A stretch of DNA of 12,740 nucleotides, taken from an uncultured Anaerolineaceae bacterium (GTDB lineage: Bacteria; Chloroflexota; Anaerolineae; Anaerolineales; Anaerolineaceae). The stretch's first letter is position 1; each line of letters opens with the position of its first letter. Shown piece by piece: positions 1 through 6,666 of the stretch. Where the stretch lies: NCBI GenBank assembly GCA_937920255.1, contig CALDSL010000014.1:1-12740 (forward strand), in the 5' to 3' direction. The notes under the pieces were generated by a model. It worked only from the letters and a program-made list of their open reading frames with translations, was not told the DNA's origin and did no database searches. The position numbers and the translations under genes are program-made.

Positions 1-2
1 AG

Positions 3-887
3 CGCTATCTGCTGCTGGATGCCCGCCCCGAGACGATCAACAAGTACGCCGAACTGGACGGCCGCACCCGCCCGGATGGCAGCCCGTACCGCGTGACCGG
101 GCAGGAAATCTTGAGCAAGATCCCCGATATCGCCGACTTCTGCATCACGTATCTGGGCGTTGACCCGGTGAAAGAGCCGATGCCGGTTCAACCCACGGCG
201 CACTATGCCATGGGCGGCATCCCCACCGACAAGTACGGTCGCGTGGTGGTGGACGAGCAGAACACGGTGCTGCCGGGGCTGTACGCGGCGGGCGAGTGCG
301 CTTGCGTCTCGGTGCATGGGGCCAACCGTCTGGGCACCAACTCGCTGGTCGACCTGATCGTTTTTGGCAAGCACGCCGGGTTGGACGCGGCCGAATACGC
401 CGCGCAGCAGCCGCTGGCGGAAATTCCAGGCGACGCGCTGGACTTTGCCCACGAGCAAATCAGCCGCCTTACGCACGGCTCCGGTGCGGAGAATGCCGCG
501 CACATTGGCGAGGAAATGCGCCACGTCATGTTTGACGATGTGGGCGTGTTCCGCAACCACGAAGGCCTGGAGCGTGCGCTGGCCAAAATCGAGGAGCTGC
601 GCGAGCGCTACAAGCGCGTCAAAGTGACCGACGTCTCCAAAATGTACAACTACGATCTCATCGGCGCGTGGGAACTGGGCAACATGCTCGACCTGGCGCT
701 GATTACCACCCAGGCTGCCCTGGTGCGCCAGGAGAGCCGCGGCGGTCACGCGCGCGAAGATTTCCCCAAACGCGACGACGCCAACTGGATGCGGCACTCG
801 CTGGCCTGGCTGGAGGACGATCAGGTGCGCTTGAGCTACAAGCCGGTGGTCATCACCAAATATCCGCCCAAAGAGCGCACCTACTAA
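3..887 (+). CDS. sdhA: Succinate dehydrogenase/fumarate reductase flavoprotein subunit, 3' part
   Basis: This is the C-terminal half (about 294 codons) of the FAD-binding catalytic subunit that interconverts succinate and fumarate. The frame is open to the window edge, so the true start lies upstream; the GTG at 93 is internal. Visible family motifs are PTAHYAMGGIPTD, which carries the substrate-binding His, then GECACVSVHGANRLGTNSL, which carries the active-site Arg and flavin-contacting residues, and near the C terminus SRGGHAREDFPKRDD, typical of SdhA/FrdA. The family is usually about 580 residues, so roughly half is missing at the left edge. sdhB follows after 42 bp, giving the common A-B order; membrane anchor genes, if present, must be upstream. 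Sequence alone does not separate succinate dehydrogenase from fumarate reductase. Family assignment is very secure. Confidence 0.96.
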   Translation, partial: RYLLLDARPETINKYAELDGRTRPDGSPYRVTGQEILSKIPDIADFCITYLGVDPVKEPMPVQPTAHYAMGGIPTDKYGRVVVDEQNTVLPGLYAAGECACVSVHGANRLGTNSLVDLIVFGKHAGLDAAEYAAQQPLAEIPGDALDFAHEQISRLTHGSGAENAAHIGEEMRHVMFDDVGVFRNHEGLERALAKIEELRERYKRVKVTDVSKMYNYDLIGAWELGNMLDLALITTQAALVRQESRGGHAREDFPKRDDANWMRHSLAWLEDDQVRLSYKPVVITKYPPKERTY

Positions 888-911
888 ACGCGCCGGATGG
901 CAGCCAATACT

Positions 912-922
912 GGAGAGAGGAG
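912..922 (+). promoter_or_regulatory. Ribosome binding site that fixes the sdhB start
   Basis: The purine run GGAGAGAGGAG ends 7 nt before the ATG at 930. The alternative in-frame ATG at 897 has no Shine-Dalgarno sequence in front of it and would add 11 residues that precede the conserved start of the family, so 930 is preferred. Confidence 0.75.
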
Positions 923-929
923 TACAGCG

Positions 930-1640
930 ATGCAGGTAAAACTCAAGATTTTCCGCTATCAACCCGAAGTTGACCGCCAGGCGCGTTACGACACTTTTGA
1001 TTTGGAAGTGGATCCCAACGACCGCGTCTTGGATCTGCTGGAGATGGTGCGCGGCTACCATGACTCCACGCTGGCCTACCGGCGCTCGTGCGCGCACGGC
1101 GTGTGCGGGTCGGATGCCATGCGCGTCAACGGCCGCAACCGCCTGGCTTGCAAGCTACTGGTAAAGGACCTGAACACCAGCGAGATCACCGTCGAGCCGA
1201 TCCTCGGCCTGCGCGTGATTAAAGATCTGGTGGTGGATATGGAGCCGTTCTTCGCGCAGTACCGCGCGGTGATGCCTTACCTGGTCAACAACGACCCCCT
1301 GCCCGCGGACGGCAAGGAACGGCTGCAAAGCCCGGAGGAACGCGAGCGCTTTGACGATACCACCAAGTGCATTTTGTGCGCGGCGTGCACCACCTCGTGC
1401 CCGTCGTTCTGGTCGAATGGCCAGTACGTGGGCCCGGCGGCAATCGTCAACGCCCACCGCTTTATCTTCGACAGCCGCGATCAGGCCGCGCAGGAGCGCC
1501 TGGAGGTTCTTAATGAGCCGGACGGCGTGTGGCGCTGCCGCACGATTTTCAACTGCACCGAAGCCTGCCCGCGCGATATCAAGGTCACCCAGGCCATCGC
1601 CGAGGTCAAGCGCGCGCTGCAAACCGGCCGGCTGGATTAA
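930..1640 (+). CDS. sdhB: Succinate dehydrogenase/fumarate reductase iron-sulfur subunit
   Basis: The 236-residue protein matches the usual SdhB length. It carries electrons between the flavin of SdhA and the quinone site through three Fe-S clusters. The N-terminal plant-type ferredoxin domain has [2Fe-2S] ligands C54, C59, D62 and C74 (CAHGVCGSD...LAC); Asp in the third position is also seen in E. coli SdhB. The C-terminal domain has C147, C150 and C153 with C213 for the [4Fe-4S] cluster, and C157, C203 and C209 for the [3Fe-4S] cluster (CILCAACTTSC and CRTIFNCTEAC). All cluster ligands are present. The ATG at 930 is chosen over the one at 897 because of its strong ribosome binding site. It is the last gene of the sdh unit and is followed by a hairpin terminator. 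Confidence 0.96.
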   Translation: MQVKLKIFRYQPEVDRQARYDTFDLEVDPNDRVLDLLEMVRGYHDSTLAYRRSCAHGVCGSDAMRVNGRNRLACKLLVKDLNTSEITVEPILGLRVIKDLVVDMEPFFAQYRAVMPYLVNNDPLPADGKERLQSPEERERFDDTTKCILCAACTTSCPSFWSNGQYVGPAAIVNAHRFIFDSRDQAAQERLEVLNEPDGVWRCRTIFNCTEACPRDIKVTQAIAEVKRALQTGRLD

Positions 1641-1662
1641 CAAACCGGATTTTCCATAAAAG

Positions 1663-1688
1663 TGCCCACCTTCGCGGTGGGCATTTTT
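1663..1688 (+). terminator. Rho-independent terminator after sdhB, probably bidirectional
   Basis: An 8-bp perfect stem (TGCCCACC at 1663-1670 with GGTGGGCA at 1676-1683, loop TTCGC) is followed by five T at 1684-1688. On the minus strand the same stem is followed by CTTTTA, so it may also stop transcription of the convergent glycosylase gene, whose stop codon is only 10 bp beyond the T run. Confidence 0.85.
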
Positions 1689-1697
1689 GATGATTTC

Positions 1698-2366
1698 TTA
1701 GCGGTGCGCGCTGACACCCACCTGCTGGCACATGTCCAGTACCGGGCAGGTGGAGCAGCGCGGCAGCGACCCGGTGCAGATGTGCTTGCCAAACGGCACC
1801 AGCAGCCGGTTGATTTCCACCGCGTATTCCTCCGGCAGAATTTGCTCCAGTGCGGCGGTGGTCTTTTCGGGCGTGGGGGTCTGCACGTAGCCCCAGCGGT
1901 TGGTCACGCGGTGGACGTGGATATCCACACTGATGCGCTTCTGCCCGCAGGCGATGCCCAGCGCCAGGTGCGCGCATTTGATGCCCACGCCGGGGAAGGA
2001 TAGCAGCGTGTCCACGTCGCACGGCAGTTCCCCGTCAAAACGTTCGTCCACCTGCTGCGCAATGGCGACGATCTGCGCCGCCTTGCGTTCGTGGAAGGTG
2101 GAGGCGCGGATGAGGGTGTCCACTTCCGCCGCGGGCAGCGCGGCAATCTCGCGCGGGCTGCGGGCACGGGCAAACAGCCGGTGCGCGGTGGGGACGGTGG
2201 TTTCATCGTAGGTGCGGATGGAAATGATGCACGCGATCAACTGTTCGAACGGGCTGGTGTAGCCTTCGTCGAACAACTGGAACATGGCTGCCGGTGGGAA
2301 CGGCCGCACTGCACTTCGGATGCGGTCCATGGCCGCGTGGATATCAAACGCAATCTTTTCACCCAT
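1698..2366 (-). CDS. nth: Endonuclease III-type DNA glycosylase/AP lyase (HhH-GPD, Fe-S)
   Basis: The 222-residue protein belongs to the HhH-GPD base-excision repair family, which removes oxidised pyrimidines and nicks abasic sites. The helix-hairpin-helix FPGVGIK supplies the catalytic Lys (K130), and the catalytic Asp is D148 in SVDIHVHR. The C terminus has the family [4Fe-4S] loop C197-x6-C204-x2-C207-x5-C213. An unusual point is the helix motif where many Nth proteins have SQxTD: here it reads SIRTYDE, so the conserved Gln that inserts into DNA in E. coli Nth is replaced, as in some variant or archaeal-like Nth proteins. Substrate preference may therefore differ. GGAGG at 2376-2380 (minus strand) lies 9 nt before the ATG. 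The gene is a single unit, convergent with sdhB and divergent from the hydrogenase operon. It is not linked to hydrogenase function by sequence. Confidence 0.9.
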   Translation of the reverse strand: MGEKIAFDIHAAMDRIRSAVRPFPPAAMFQLFDEGYTSPFEQLIACIISIRTYDETTVPTAHRLFARARSPREIAALPAAEVDTLIRASTFHERKAAQIVAIAQQVDERFDGELPCDVDTLLSFPGVGIKCAHLALGIACGQKRISVDIHVHRVTNRWGYVQTPTPEKTTAALEQILPEEYAVEINRLLVPFGKHICTGSLPRCSTCPVLDMCQQVGVSAHR

Positions 2367-2386
2367 GCCGCCTATCCTCCTTGCTT

Positions 2387-2404
2387 AAGACTAATTATAG
2401 TCTT
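2387..2404. promoter_or_regulatory. Palindrome over the -10 region of the glycosylase gene (candidate operator)
   Basis: Arms AAGACTA (2387-2393) and TAGTCTT (2398-2404) are perfect inverted repeats of 7 bp around the 4-bp spacer ATTA. The site covers the TATAAT on the minus strand at 2399-2394, the place where a repressor dimer would block RNA polymerase. No regulator is encoded in the window and I do not recognise the site. Confidence 0.45.
2394..2399 (-). promoter_or_regulatory. Candidate -10 box for the glycosylase gene
   Basis: The minus strand reads TATAAT, an exact sigma-70-type -10 hexamer, 27 bp upstream of the ATG at 2366. This would leave a short leader that just includes the ribosome binding site. 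No good -35 box is found 16-18 bp further upstream (the DNA there is C-rich on the plus strand), so the promoter is weak, activator-dependent or not real. Confidence 0.45.
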
Positions 2405-2461
2405 CATGCACCGGGAGCCCCCTCGTGTGTCCGTTATTTTCGTACAATGTCCCCGGCTTGT

Positions 2462-2477
2462 TATGTAATATTGCATA
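2462..2477. promoter_or_regulatory. AT-rich near-palindrome upstream of the hydrogenase operon (candidate operator)
   Basis: The 16-bp element TATGTAATATTGCATA pairs in 7 of 8 dyad positions. It stands out as AT-rich in GC-rich DNA and lies 110 bp before the first operon gene, about 38 bp upstream of the candidate -35 box. It does not match the FNR, CRP or Rex consensus as I know them. Confidence 0.35.
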
Positions 2478-2514
2478 CAGGAGGGTTAGTCCCTTTTTCG
2501 AGGATAACTCTCAC

Positions 2515-2543
2515 TTAACGAAACACCGCTGTGGGGGTATAAG
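2515..2543 (+). promoter_or_regulatory. Candidate promoter of the hydrogenase operon
   Basis: TTAACG at 2515-2520 and TATAAG at 2538-2543 are separated by 17 bp and resemble a sigma-70-type promoter (4/6 and 5/6 matches). Transcription would begin near 2550, leaving a leader of about 38 nt before the ATG at 2588. Another possible -10, TACAAT at 2443-2448, has no convincing -35. Other sigma factors cannot be excluded. Confidence 0.35.
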
Positions 2544-2572
2544 GTAAAGGATACACAAATCGTTCGCCTGTC

Positions 2573-2579
2573 AGGAGGT
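2573..2579 (+). promoter_or_regulatory. Strong Shine-Dalgarno of the first operon gene
   Basis: AGGAGGT lies 8 nt before the ATG at 2588 and is the most complete Shine-Dalgarno sequence in the operon. It fixes the start of the first gene. Confidence 0.8.
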
Positions 2580-2587
2580 ACCGTTAT

Positions 2588-3079
2588 ATGTGGCATGTGT
2601 TGGCATCGTTGGGAATCCTGGTCTGCGCGATACAAGCGATCCGATCCCAACGATTATTAATGTCTGCATTGTGGCTCGCAGGAACCAGCGCACTGGTATC
2701 TCTTCTGTTATACCTGCTCGGGGCTCCAGAAGTAGCCGTCATCGAACTCAGCGTGGGAGCAGGTCTGGTCACGGTGCTGTTCGTTTTTGCGATCAACATC
2801 GCCGGCGAAGAAGCAATTCACCTGCGCTCGCCGCTGCCGCGCGTGCTCACCTGGGTTACCGTCATTGCCGCCACCGTACTGGTTGGCTGGATGGTCTTCC
2901 CCGGCATGGCAATGCCGGCTTCGGTGCCGGTGGCTGAGCCGTCGTTTACGACAACCCTGTGGGTTGACCGCCGCGTGGACGTTCTGCTGCAGGTGGTATT
3001 GATCTTCTCGGGTGTGCTGGGCGTGCTGGGACTGCTTTCCGAAGGCCGCGCCGGCGCGCAGAAAGAGAGCCGCCAATGA
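2588..3079 (+). CDS. NuoJ-like/MbhD-type (DUF4040) membrane subunit of hydrogenase complex
   Basis: This 163-residue, very hydrophobic protein has about five membrane segments (near residues 4-20, 27-44, 51-72, 86-103 and 130-150), the same number and length as NuoJ of complex I. The segment GAPEVAVIELSVGAGL (residues 45-60) matches the DUF4040/MbhD/MrpA C-terminal type, with the family Glu at E53. In complex I and Mbh/Mrp complexes this subunit helps connect the electron-transfer module to the antiporter-like subunits. In Mbh the equivalent region is split into two small proteins (MbhD and MbhE), whereas here it is one chain. It is the first gene of the operon and overlaps the next gene by 4 nt (ATGA), implying translational coupling. 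The NuoJ versus MbhD label is partly a matter of naming; the family relation is fairly secure. Confidence 0.75.
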   Translation: MWHVLASLGILVCAIQAIRSQRLLMSALWLAGTSALVSLLLYLLGAPEVAVIELSVGAGLVTVLFVFAINIAGEEAIHLRSPLPRVLTWVTVIAATVLVGWMVFPGMAMPASVPVAEPSFTTTLWVDRRVDVLLQVVLIFSGVLGVLGLLSEGRAGAQKESRQ

Positions 3080-3387
3080 CCCTCAACATAACCAATGTCG
3101 CCGTGCTGGTGGTGCTGGGCTTGTTTGCCACCGGCTTCTACGGTTTGCTGGCGGTGCGCAACCTGATCAAAGTGGTGGTTGCGCTGCAGATTCTGGTGAA
3201 GGGCGCAATGGTGGCCCTGGTGGCTGCCGGCAATTTGACCGGCCAGCTCCAGGCGGCGCAGAGCATGGCCCTGACCGTTATCGTGGCGGATACCATCGTG
3301 GCAGTGGTGGCCCTGGCGCTGGCCGTGCAGGTGCGGCGCTGCATCGGCACGCTGGATATCAAAGCGCTCACCAGCCTGAAGAGGTAA
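3076..3387 (+). CDS. NuoK/MrpC-like small membrane subunit
   Basis: The 103-residue protein has three predicted membrane segments and the NuoK pattern YGLLAVRNLIKVVVALQIL near residues 22-40. The third segment, ALTVIVADTIVAVVALAL, resembles MrpC/MnhC (LTAIVI) more than bacterial NuoK. In complex I this subunit forms part of the E-channel that links quinone chemistry to proton pumping. Relative to NuoK, the first key membrane Glu (in LELM) is replaced by Gln (Q38 in ALQIL), with a Lys nearby (K42), and the second key Glu is probably represented by D72. The start overlaps the upstream stop (ATGA) and the next gene begins 3 bp after its stop. It is called NuoK/MrpC-like with good confidence; which ion it handles cannot be told from sequence. 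Confidence 0.8.
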   Translation: MTLNITNVAVLVVLGLFATGFYGLLAVRNLIKVVVALQILVKGAMVALVAAGNLTGQLQAAQSMALTVIVADTIVAVVALALAVQVRRCIGTLDIKALTSLKR

Positions 3388-3390
3388 CGC

Positions 3391-5139
3391 ATGGCAGCGA
3401 CACTGTTAATCCTCAGTATAGCAATACCCTGGTTTGGGGCGCTGGTCGTGTGGCTGGCCGGCGATGCCCGCCCGCGGCTGCAGCATGGGCTGGCCGTAGC
3501 CTTTTCGGTGCTGGCCGGCGCGGTGGCTGTCGCGCTGCTGCCGTTCAGCAGCAGCCAGATCCTGCTCAGCATCCCAGTCGGCGGGGCGTTTGGCGATTTC
3601 ACCTTCGCCGCCGATGGGTTGGGCGTCTTCCTGGCGGTGGTGGCAACCGTAGTCGGTTCGCTGGCAGTGATCTTCTCGGTGGGCTACATGCGCGGCGAGC
3701 AGCAGTTGGGCCGTTACTACGCCCTGGTACTATTCTTTATTGGCGCGATGGTGGGTCTGGTGCTGACCACCAATCTGCTGCTGATCTTCTTCTTCTGGGA
3801 GATCACCGCGCTGTGCTCGTATGCTCTCATTTCCTTCTATAACGACGATCCCAAGGCGGTGGCCGGCGGCATCAAAGCGCTCATCATCACCCAGTTGGGT
3901 GGGGTGGGGCTGCTGCTGGGCGCGCTGATGATCTTCAGTTACACCGGCTCATTTGACCTGCGTGATTTCATCGCCCAGGCGGGCAACATTCCGCAGACCG
4001 CGCTGGCGGTGATGGCGTTCGGGTTCCTGGCCGCCGCGGCCGCCAAATCGGCGCAGTTCCCCTTCCAGACCTGGCTTCCCGACGCGATGGAAGCTCCCAC
4101 GCCGATCAGCGCGCTGATCCATGCGGCGACGATGGTCAACGCCGGCGTGTACCTGCTGGTGCGCTTCTACCCGGCCTTTGCCGAGGTACCCGGCTGGCGC
4201 ACGGCGGTGATGCTGGTGGGCATGCTCTCGGCGCTGCTGACCGCGATCATGGCCATGGTGGCCACTGATCTGAAGCGCGCGCTGGCGTATTCCACGGTTT
4301 CGCAGTTGGGCTATATGGTTTACGCGGTGGGGGCGGGCGGCCTGTTCGCCAGCCAGTTCCACCTGATGAGCCACTCGGTGTTCAAGGCACTGCTCTTCCT
4401 CAGCGCGGGCGCGGTGATCCACGGCGTGGGCACGCGCGATATGCGCTTGATGGGCGGCCTGGGCCAGAAAATGCCCTTCACCCGCGCTGTGTTTGTCATC
4501 GGCGCGCTGGCGCTGGCCGGTCTTCCCATCCTGAACGGCTTTTGGAGCAAGGAACTGGTGCTCGAAGCTGGGCTGGTTGGCGGGCCGCTGTGGATGTGGG
4601 TGGTGATGCTGGTGGGCGCCGGGCTGACGGCCTGCTACACCTTCCGCATGGTGTGGATGGTGTTCTACGGCCAGCCGCGCGCCAAACTGCACGCGCATGA
4701 AGCCGGCGCGGCGATGAAGACCGCGCTCGCGCCCCTGGCGGCCGGCACGCTGCTGACCTGGTTGCTGGCCGGGCCGTTTAGCAAGCTGCTCGAAAGCACG
4801 CTGCCGCTGCATGCGCTGGAATCGCATTCCACGCTGCATTATTTGGAAGAAGTCGCTCTTGCTCCCGCCACGCTGATCGCCATGGTTGTGATCGCCCTGG
4901 GTCTGGCGGCCTGGTGGCAGCGCGCCCGGTTGCAGGGGCTGGTCAACGCCCTCAGCGGCGTGGCGCGGGCAGCGGCCGATAGTTTTGGCTTTGAAGCCAT
5001 CAATCGCGGCATTGTGCGCGCGACGCAAAACAGCGCGGAGAACCTGCGCGTGACCCAGACTGGCCTGGTTAGCTGGAATATCTTTGGCATTATGGCGGGT
5101 CTGGTGCTGGTGCTGGTGATCTTGCTGTTGGGAGCATAA
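3391..5139 (+). CDS. NuoL-like antiporter-type ion-translocating subunit
   Basis: A 582-residue protein with about 15-16 membrane helices, of the proton-conducting transporter family (NuoL, HyfB, EchA, MrpA). It carries the residues used for ion transfer in complex I: membrane Glu E137 in FFFWEITALCSY, Lys K219 in AAAAKSAQFPFQTWLPDAM, central Lys K332 in SHSVFKALLFL and Lys K387 in NGFWSKELV. The C terminus (about residues 500-582) has an amphipathic stretch ending in a last membrane helix after VTQTGLVSWN, which fits the lateral-helix extension of NuoL and is not expected in NuoM or NuoN. The length agrees with NuoL (about 610). It starts 3 bp after the previous stop, with GAGG at 3381-3384, and stops 2 bp before the next gene. 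Its role is to move H+ or Na+ across the membrane in step with hydrogenase turnover. Confidence 0.9.
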   Translation: MAATLLILSIAIPWFGALVVWLAGDARPRLQHGLAVAFSVLAGAVAVALLPFSSSQILLSIPVGGAFGDFTFAADGLGVFLAVVATVVGSLAVIFSVGYMRGEQQLGRYYALVLFFIGAMVGLVLTTNLLLIFFFWEITALCSYALISFYNDDPKAVAGGIKALIITQLGGVGLLLGALMIFSYTGSFDLRDFIAQAGNIPQTALAVMAFGFLAAAAAKSAQFPFQTWLPDAMEAPTPISALIHAATMVNAGVYLLVRFYPAFAEVPGWRTAVMLVGMLSALLTAIMAMVATDLKRALAYSTVSQLGYMVYAVGAGGLFASQFHLMSHSVFKALLFLSAGAVIHGVGTRDMRLMGGLGQKMPFTRAVFVIGALALAGLPILNGFWSKELVLEAGLVGGPLWMWVVMLVGAGLTACYTFRMVWMVFYGQPRAKLHAHEAGAAMKTALAPLAAGTLLTWLLAGPFSKLLESTLPLHALESHSTLHYLEEVALAPATLIAMVVIALGLAAWWQRARLQGLVNALSGVARAAADSFGFEAINRGIVRATQNSAENLRVTQTGLVSWNIFGIMAGLVLVLVILLLGA

Positions 5140-5141
5140 GC

Positions 5142-6650
5142 ATGGATGCGACGACTGCATTGACTGGATTGATCCTGACCCCGCTGGTGGCGTCCCCGCT
5201 GGTGTACTTGTTCGGCAGGCTGGCCGCGCGCGCAGGCGCGCCGCGCAACCCGGCCCGCTGGCTGGCGCTGGTGGTTTTGGCCGCGGCCCTGGCGTTTCTC
5301 TTCCCCGCCGGGCAGGCTGTGCTTAACGGCAGCGCGGTCGAGGTGGTGGACGGAGCGATTGCCCTGCGCATGGACGGCATCGGTTTGCTGCTTGCCGCCG
5401 CGGTGCTCGTGCTGGGTCTTCTGGTGACGCTGTTTTCCTCGCCCTATATGGCCGGCGAGGAAGGCGAAGAGAAGTTTTACGCGCTGCTGGTAATGATGTG
5501 CGGCACGATGGTCGGCCTGGGCTGCGCCAGTGACCTGTTCAACCTGTGGATCTGGTTTGAGGCCATGGCGGTCTCCTCGTACATGCTGGTGGCGTTCTAC
5601 CGCCAGCAGGGCGCTTCGCTGGAGGCTGGCGTCAAGTATCTGGTGCAGAGCGCGGCCGGTTCGGCGCTGGTGCTGCTGGGGATCGCGCTGGTGTTCAGCC
5701 AGAGTGGAACCACCAGCCTGGCGGCCATTCGCGCCGGCGCGGCCGCGGGTTCCGGCCCGGTGTTGATGGCTGCCGGAGCGCTGTTCCTGATCGGTTTTGG
5801 CGTCAAGACCGCCCTGGTTCCGATGCACACCTGGCTGCCGGACGCCCATTCGCAGGCGCCTTCGGGCATCAGCGCCATGCTCTCGGGCGTGGTGATCGAA
5901 GCTGGCCTGGTGGCGCTGCTGCGCGCGGTGGGCGCGCTGGCCGGGGTGAGCACTTCCTGGGGCCTCCTGTTGATGGTCTTTGGCGCCATGAATATCCTGC
6001 TCGGTAACCTGATGGCATTGCGGCAGAAACAGGTCAAGCGCATGCTGGCCTATTCCAGCCTGAGCCACGTGGGTTACATGCTCATCGGGTTGGGCGTCAC
6101 CGTCGGGTTCCAGCTTGCGCAGGGCGCGGCGGGCGGGTTCTTCCACCTGCTGGTGCATGTGCTGATGAAGGGTCTGGCCTTCCTCGCGGCCGGAACGCTG
6201 CTCTACGCGCTGCACCTGGCGCAGGGCAGCCATCACCCGCTGGTGGCCGATGATCTCAACGGCGCGGCGCGGCGCTATCCCTTCATCGCGCTGGTGTTCA
6301 GCCTGGCGCTGCTCAGCCTGGGCGGCCTGCCTCCGCTGGCTGGGTTCATGTCCAAGTGGCAGATCTTCGTGGCGGGCGTGCAGACGCACAACATGGCGGT
6401 GATCGTACTGGTGGTCTTCGCGGCGCTCAACAGCGTGCTCTCGCTCGGCTATTACGCCCCGCTGATCAACCGCATGTACCGCAAAGAGATCGGGCCGGTG
6501 GTCGAGATGGGCAAGCCCGTGCCGGTAGTGATGGCCGTGCCGCTGGCGCTGCTCGCGTTGGCGCTGGTGGCGGCCGGCTTCTACCCAGCCCTGTTTGGCT
6601 GGTTGGTCAACCCCGCGGCCGCCAGTTTGCTGGTCGCGTTTGGCGGTTAA
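5142..6650 (+). CDS. NuoN/NuoM/MrpD-like antiporter-type ion-translocating subunit
   Basis: A 502-residue protein with about 14 membrane helices, the second antiporter-like subunit of the complex. Conserved charges are E140 in WIWFEAMAVSSYM, K222 in GVKTALVPMHTWLPDAHSQAPS, K343 in HVLMKGLAFLAAG and K405 in GFMSKWQIF. The terminal Lys is more like NuoN, MrpD and MrpA than NuoM of E. coli, where a Glu stands at this place. The length is typical of NuoM/NuoN and lacks the lateral helix. GGAG at 5131-5134 precedes the ATG, which lies 2 bp after the upstream stop. Complex I has three such subunits, Mbh has one and Ech has one; this operon has two, which predicts at least two pumping channels in the membrane arm. 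The exact orthologue (NuoM, NuoN, HyfF, HyfD or MrpD) is not resolved by eye. Confidence 0.9.
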   Translation: MDATTALTGLILTPLVASPLVYLFGRLAARAGAPRNPARWLALVVLAAALAFLFPAGQAVLNGSAVEVVDGAIALRMDGIGLLLAAAVLVLGLLVTLFSSPYMAGEEGEEKFYALLVMMCGTMVGLGCASDLFNLWIWFEAMAVSSYMLVAFYRQQGASLEAGVKYLVQSAAGSALVLLGIALVFSQSGTTSLAAIRAGAAAGSGPVLMAAGALFLIGFGVKTALVPMHTWLPDAHSQAPSGISAMLSGVVIEAGLVALLRAVGALAGVSTSWGLLLMVFGAMNILLGNLMALRQKQVKRMLAYSSLSHVGYMLIGLGVTVGFQLAQGAAGGFFHLLVHVLMKGLAFLAAGTLLYALHLAQGSHHPLVADDLNGAARRYPFIALVFSLALLSLGGLPPLAGFMSKWQIFVAGVQTHNMAVIVLVVFAALNSVLSLGYYAPLINRMYRKEIGPVVEMGKPVPVVMAVPLALLALALVAAGFYPALFGWLVNPAAASLLVAFGG

Positions 6651-6666
6651 CCGAAAGAGACGTGGA

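Noticed and set aside
897..929. Longer sdhB start at ATG 897
   Set aside because: No ribosome binding site in front of it, while the ATG at 930 has a strong one and gives the normal family length.
2480..2497. Possible small terminator (AGGG...CCCT followed by T)
   Set aside because: The stem is only 4 bp and there is no upstream plus-strand gene to terminate.
5099..5120. Short repeat of CTGGTG units
   Set aside because: It simply encodes a Leu-Val run in the last membrane helix of the NuoL-like protein.
3949..5160. 403-codon open frame on the minus strand
   Set aside because: Antisense to the NuoL-like gene with the same low-complexity His/Gln/Arg composition; the plus-strand protein has clear conserved motifs.
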